From Mactromeris polynyma (lineage: Eukaryota; Mollusca; Bivalvia; Venerida; Mactridae): DNA of 64,000 nt. Below the pieces are notes generated by a model, which ran no database searches, was not told the origin of the DNA, and was given only the letters and a program-made list of their open reading frames with translations. Of this stretch, positions 58,801-64,000 are shown in pieces (the first letter of the stretch is position 1; every line of letters begins with the position of its first letter). The stretch lies in assembly GCA_032209605.1 (NCBI GenBank), contig JASFXZ010000001.1, positions 23,378,619 through 23,442,618 on the forward strand. Reading direction: 5' to 3'. The position numbers were made by a program, and so were the translations under genes.

Positions 58801-59754
58801 GACACATACCAGTACATTGTACTTAATTTTTGCATTAAAGTGAATAAACCTGTGTTGTTTAGGTCACAGTTGAATGAACATGAACATTGAAATCTTAAAT
58901 TAACATATTTTAACAACCATTCCATGAAAGAAATACCAATTGATGGAGTAGTTTAGATTTGTAAGGAGTCATCAACATTTGTAAACACAATAAGTAATAA
59001 AATGGTAGTCATCTTTCCACGGACAATATAGATGATTAAGAAGCGTAAATGGTGCATGGAACACACCGCCCCCCCAACCCCCCGCCCCCTCTGGATCTGC
59101 GTATGAACAGATTAGCTGATAAAAAATAGATACGGGTGTTGTAAATTATAGAAATACAAATTTTGTAGTAAATGACCGAGTGTACTGTTGTATAATGTTC
59201 TTTTTTTTATAAAGTATGACCTTGAATATTTCATGGTGAGACTCGCATTGTGATAATGAGCCAGAAAGGCATTAAGAATTAGGTTGCAAACAAAATGTAT
59301 TATATAGGATGTAAGGGTGTCATTGATTGAAAAGATATCAATACATTATCAAGTTGATCCGATATCCATATGGATTTTGAAATATTTATACAATTGAAAA
59401 AATATATTGATTATATTTTTAAATTACTTTAATAGCCTATTTACTCCTACTTTTCTGTATGTTTATGCATGTATACCCTATTTAGAATGCACTATCCACC
59501 AGAGCTCTGTTTAACAAGCAGTTGACTAGTGACAAATGTGGTATTTTGGAACATTTTAGACTGTACCCATTTTCCTGTTTTATCCCGCCATAATATCAAT
59601 ATTTATAAGTGCGTATCAAATATTGATTGACAGAACAAAATTGTTGATATATTGATATTGATTGTATCAATGACAGCCCTATTCAACCCCCCTAAATGGG
59701 ATGATTTATGGTATTGATATTTAGCAGTTTTATTTACTATATTTATATTTCCAG
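55824..59754. other. No exon recognised; dispersed repeat at 57095-57930
   Basis: A segment starting AAGCTCACCTGAGAAGAAGG near 57100 and ending CCAGGTGAGCGATTCAAGGC near 57895 has inverted GCTCACCTG ends and is a common-looking dispersed repeat; its right end recurs at 56089-56125. No start exon for the second TIR-STING unit could be found here. Confidence 0.4.
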
Positions 59755-62526
59755 GAGGAACAAAGCAATGTTTGCCAGACTACAGGAAAATTCGAGGTGA
59801 ATTGCTTTCTACTATATAGATTGTGTTATATTTTTGTCGGTATGATATCACACAAGTTTGCTAAAAAAATATGCGTAATTTATTTCATGCGGTTTTTCTA
59901 TTTATTCACCTTCTTAACCTCCATGATTATGAAGAAATGCTTTAAAATGTTGAATGCAGAATATGTTTCTTGTGACTTAAGATAAAGATTTTGTTACTAG
60001 TGTTGAGTTCTTAATTCTATTGAAATGTTATATTTAATTTAGCACAAAGATACACTCACAGCGACAATTACGTACTGCGCTGACTTAGAGACTGACCATG
60101 CAGCTGCCGACAAGGTGCAGGAGTTCTTGACAACCAAAAAAGTCAAATTTGGAAATGGAAATGGTGGAAAACCTCATCTAAATGAAATGAACGAATCAAG
60201 ATGGAAAATTTTTATTCTCTCTGAAGACAGTATCAAGGATAATCTCATGACACTGTATTTCAATGCTGCACTGGAAGAAAGTATCTCCACTGACTCGGTT
60301 CAGGTACATATGGATCATTGTTCTAGTAATGATATTGATTTTGATAGTGATGGTATACAGTAAACCTCACTTAAAGACCACCTCAGTAATAAGACCACCT
60401 AAAAATAAGAACACAATTTTCAATTCCATTTTCACTGTTTTGCTCTTTATACAACATCAGTATATAACACTACCTCAATATTAAGTCCAGTTTTCAAGGG
60501 TCCCAAGAATGTTATTATTATTGAAGTTTTACTGTACTATCGATTCAAAATTAGTTGAGAATACCATTTATGGGTCGACTGTTTCTATTGGTCAATATTT
60601 AACAAAACATGTTTTCATTGGATGATAACCTGATTATAAGGTGTGTCAAGTTACTGTAGCTTGAAATTTTACCTGGACTGATTCACAGGTAGAGAAAGAA
60701 TATTTTCGGCCCACCTAATAAATTCCTCCACCTCAACTGCTATTCTATTAATCCAGTCACTTTTTGTGTTAAGTAAGGAAAATACCTTATAAATTTCAAA
60801 TAATATCAAATTAAATCCCCTAAATTGTGACGTAACTAATCTTGTGACGTATAGTTAGCACCTCATGCTGAGAGAAAAAGTTCCAATGACTGCTACATTT
60901 TCAATAGCAATATGTATTTATCTGTGGTTTGTAGCATCTGATAAGCATTAACCATTAACAAATCTAGGAATTTGCAACAATTTAGTAAGAGTCAACATCT
61001 CAACATTACAACTGATTCATACACAATTTCCCACGGTCGTTTACAAATGATGAGAAATGTAAAGTGCTGCACACTTTGTATATTGTTTTAGGTGATTCCA
61101 GTGTTAGCGAAGGGGTCAGACCTCAGTAAATTACCGTACCATTTCCGATGGACCACTCTGTTGAAACAGTCAGAACCTGACTACTTGGACAAATTGTGGA
61201 ATTCCATGCAAGGTAATAATTGATTCAAATTAGTTGAGAAATCATAATTGTGTATTCATAGTCATTCTGTCAGTATTTTCAAAAACGTGTTTTCAATGGC
61301 TGAACACCTTGCAATTTGTTTATCAACCTTTCTCATGTGAATAAAAATAAAATATTTTATATTTGAATTTTGTTGGCATTGTTCAAATTTTTGACATTTA
61401 GGAACACAAACCATAGTGACATAATTATACATGTGCCGTAATAATCTAAACTTGTGAGCTTTATATTGACGGTACTTAGTCGTCAATAATTTACAGGTTC
61501 ATATGAATATTCATGAATGCCTGGTAAAATCTGTCTGACTGTAACCTGAATATTTTGTTTTGTCAACAGAAGAGAAAAGGATGACTGATTATCTTCCAGC
61601 GGGTCTTCTGTACGAGGGTTTGGCGTATGCCTTCCTCCTCAACTATATGTGCTTCAATTTTATCCACAAAACACCGGCAGGAAGAGGTTTGTGTCAGATT
61701 TATACTTCCATCATTCCAAACAGGCTAAATGGTTAATGGTTAGGTTTCTGACTGTATGCAGTGATTATACTCATGATGGTGGAAAACATATGGGAACTGT
61801 GACCCAATCTTTTCTATTGTGGAAATGAATGTCTCTTTCAACTAATTTAGAGACTAATCTGAAATTAAACAACATTGTATTTTGCATTTTATTCAAATGA
61901 ATGAATAAATAGAACGAATGAGCTGAATTAAGAAGTATAATGATATCATTAATTTAAAACAGCACTGCTGGAAAGCTGCTGTTTTTGTTATGCCCACCAT
62001 TCAAAGAGTGGCAAGGGGTATTATGTGTTACCTCTGTCCATCCATACATCAGTCTGTTCAGCGGAAAAATAGTTTACTCTTGAAAGAATAGATGGATTCA
62101 AATCATATCAGGCACTTTAGCATACCATTATTAAATACAGGTCAAGTTTGATTTTGGTTGCAATGCACCAATTATTGGAGGAGTTATGACCCTTTTACAA
62201 CTTAAAAAGTTGGTTTCCCATCGATGATGCTTGAAAAGCACATTGTGGGGCAATCTGTGCCATATAGACACATCTACTTTCTGCAAGTGTTAGCTTACAT
62301 TTCAGATTTTAATGAGCGATTCATTGATGCACTTACAAAGTACTGTAAAGATGAACAGTGCATCTGTGTTCCGAAAGTATTTGTCATGGTCCCAAAGTCC
62401 TGTACAGTTCCCAGTCCTGGTACCCAGTTCGAGAGGGAAGTTCACCTGGGTCCATTGGAACCAATAGTGTTAGGTCCAAGAAAGTACTTCTTACAATTTT
62501 ATCAACTGACGATGTCAAATGGACAG
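59755..62526 (+). CDS. Second TIR-STING unit, partial at both ends
   Basis: Exons 59755-59796, 60043-60303, 61092-61212, 61570-61686 and 62306-62526 join in phase (0-0, 0-0, 0-1, 1-1, 1-0). The first two encode EEQSNVCQTTGKFE then TATITYCADLETDHAAADKV, a TIR strand/helix A, followed by RWKIFILSEDSIKDNLMTL and VIPVLAKGSDLSKLP, which are typical TIR elements. The W-x3-E position reads L-M-T-L-Y, so the NADase glutamate is lost. The next exons encode GLLYEGLAYAFLLNYM (matching the human NVAHGLAWSYYIGYL helix, with the Y167 equivalent kept), then KVFVMVPKSCTVP and RKYFLQFYQL...SNGQ (R238/Y240 equivalents kept). The 3' half of STING lies beyond 64000 or is missing. No in-frame ATG opens the first exon, so upstream exons are required: its own unseen start, or splicing from unit 1. 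Confidence 0.82.
60358..60534. mobile_element. Tc1/mariner-type MITE (177 bp), TA-flanked
   Basis: CAGTAAACCTCACTTAAAG and, reverse-complemented, CAGTAAAACTTCAATAAT ends flanked by TA. Same family as 40276. It begins 54 bp after the donor of exon 60043-60303. Confidence 0.75.
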
Positions 62527-62559
62527 GTAAGATTAATGGGTTTTTATTAATCAGTTTTT

Positions 62560-63530
62560 CAAAGAACACAGGGTTATTAAAATGGTGTGCGTCGTTGTGC
62601 AGGCGGGTGGTTGGTCGGTCAAACTGGTGGTTTCTGGCAAATAACTTGAGTTTCGTTGATCATATTGTAACCAAACTTGGTGTAAAGTAAGAGCATGTGG
62701 AGAGCTCGCTTGGGATTGCATTTGGGTTTGTTCCATCAAAGGTATAGGTCACCGTTACTAAAAAATAGAAATTTTGTTTCCAGCGTGTAACTTTAGTATC
62801 TTTGATCATATTGACATCAAACTTGTTGAATAGTAAGAACATGTGGAGAACTCGCTTGGGATTGCTTTTGGGTCGTTCAATCAAAGGTCAAGATCACCAT
62901 TACTAAACATTGGATTTTTTTTCTTGGGAATAACTTTAGTTTCGTTGATCATATTGCCATCAAACTTGGTGTATAGTAAGAACATGTAGAGAGCTCGTTT
63001 TGGATTGCTTTTGGTTTCGTTCAGTCAAAGGTCAAGATCACCATTACTAAAAATAGAAAAAAATTTTCAGGCAGATAACTTAAGTTTCATTGATCATATT
63101 TACATCAAACTTGTTTTCTTTTTAACCAGGTTTTCAACAAAAACCATGTTATAAGAATGGTGATGTTGGGCGGGCTGCTGGACGGCCGTCAGACTGGGGG
63201 TTTCCGGCGAATAAATTGAGTTTCATTAATCATATTGACTTCAAAATTGGTGTATAGCAATAACATATGAAGGGCTTACCGAAGATTGCTTTTTGGGCCG
63301 CTCCACCAAAGGTCAATGTTTCGTTACTAAAAATAGAAAATGGTTTACGGCAAATAACTTAAATTTCCTATGTCATCTTGACTCCAATCTTGGTGTATAG
63401 TAACAACATCTGAAGAGCTCACTTGGGATTGCTCTTGGGGTGGCCCGTCCAATGTCCCTGTTACTAACAATAGTTAATTGGTTTCAGACAACTAGGTTGA
63501 ACACTTGGTTTGTGGGCATTGCCCATTTCT
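62560..63530 (+). repeat. Dispersed repeat with internal units of about 155 bp
   Basis: Phrases TCGTTGATCATATTG, CAAACTTGGTGTA, GAGAGCTCGCTTGGGATTG, and CAAAGGTCAAGATCACC recur in order five to six times. It starts inside the intron after the last visible STING exon. Confidence 0.75.
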
Positions 63531-63717
63531 TGTTAATATTTTTAACAATGTATGTTTTTTAGCAATTTTTAGAAATCTATGTTTAGTCAGTGTTACTTGG
63601 ATTCAACTGGCTTTGCAATGTTGCCATGGCAAGAAAATGTCATAGCTACATGGTTCCTGTATCAAAAACAATAAACTGCTGTAATTCATGGTTATGGAAA
63701 TAATGCATCATTTACAT

Positions 63718-64000
63718 CAATAAATGGTTCACATCTAGCAAGTGTTCATGTCAGTCTATCAATAAATGTATCACATCTAGCAAGTGTTCATGTCAGTCTA
63801 TCAATAAATGGTTCACATCTAGCAAGTGTTCATGTCAGTCTATCAATAAATGTATCACATCTAGCAAGTGTTCATGTCAGTCTATCAATAAATGGTTCAC
63901 ATCTAGCAAGTGTTCATGTCAGTCTATCAATAAATGTATCACATCTAGCAAGTGTTCATGTCAGTCTATCAATAAATGGTTCACATCTAGCAAGTGTACT
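63718..64000. repeat. 42-bp minisatellite with alternating 84-bp register
   Basis: Units contain CAATAAATGGTTCACATCTA or CAATAAATGTATCACATCTA followed by GCAAGTGTTCATGTCAGTCT. The GGTTC and GTATC forms alternate strictly, so the true unit is 84 bp. It runs off the window. Confidence 0.95.

Noticed and set aside
62358..62690. 110-codon frame overlapping the last STING exon
   Set aside because: It is out of frame with the STING motifs and runs into a dispersed repeat.

Overview
This is a window of an animal nuclear genome. It is AT-rich, has split genes with GT-AG introns, and is crowded with tRNA-derived SINEs, MITEs and minisatellites. A TIR-STING fusion gene and the style of the repeats point to a lophotrochozoan, most likely a bivalve mollusc. 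The species is not identified and all gene models are manual splices.

Left part (1-19.6 kb). There is a decayed DDE transposase (about 930-1587), then a short sequence at 1930 that recurs inverted at 35053-35090. A possible plus-strand first exon lies at 2150. The rest is repeats: SINEs, a 17-bp/68-bp satellite (5.1-8.5 kb), a second 17-bp satellite (9.6-10.7 kb), three related exon-like segments, MITEs, and a 53-bp array (18.8-19.5 kb).

Middle part (19.6-35.1 kb, minus strand). Sixteen exons splice in phase, with consensus sites, into one open frame of about 1965 codons. In order it encodes an SGNH/GDSL-type hydrolase, basic linkers, a C2H2 finger, a 2A-like NPGP motif, further Cys/His fingers, and a large terminal exon with two SWIM-like motifs and a transposase-like core of the Kyakuja-Dileera-Zisupton (KDZ) kind. 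The 2A motif would separate a hydrolase product (about 462 aa) from a transposase product (about 1503 aa). A perfect 1.57-kb (CAGT)n tract and a hAT-type MITE lie in its introns.

Right part (35.1-64 kb, plus strand). After 45-bp, 32-bp and 54-bp minisatellites comes a TIR-STING gene (42012-52571). It has an N-terminal TIR domain with a WxxxE glutamate and a STING cyclic-dinucleotide-binding domain with Y173, R240 and Y242 at positions matching human Y167, R238 and Y240. A second TIR-STING unit starts at 59755 and runs past the window edge. It has no start codon of its own in view, has lost the WxxxE glutamate, and is in phase with the first unit, so a tandem TIR-STING-TIR-STING protein is possible. 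The sequence after the sixth exon's first two codons (GTGAGT at 52554) reads both as a splice donor and as codons leading to a stop, so splicing there could choose between a short and a long protein. A 2.2-kb 17-bp satellite in one STING intron begins exactly at, and repeats, the 5' splice site of the exon before it. A 2.9-kb TAA-flanked DNA transposon carrying a broken zinc-binding gene lies between the two units, and a MULE-type MITE has inserted inside it.
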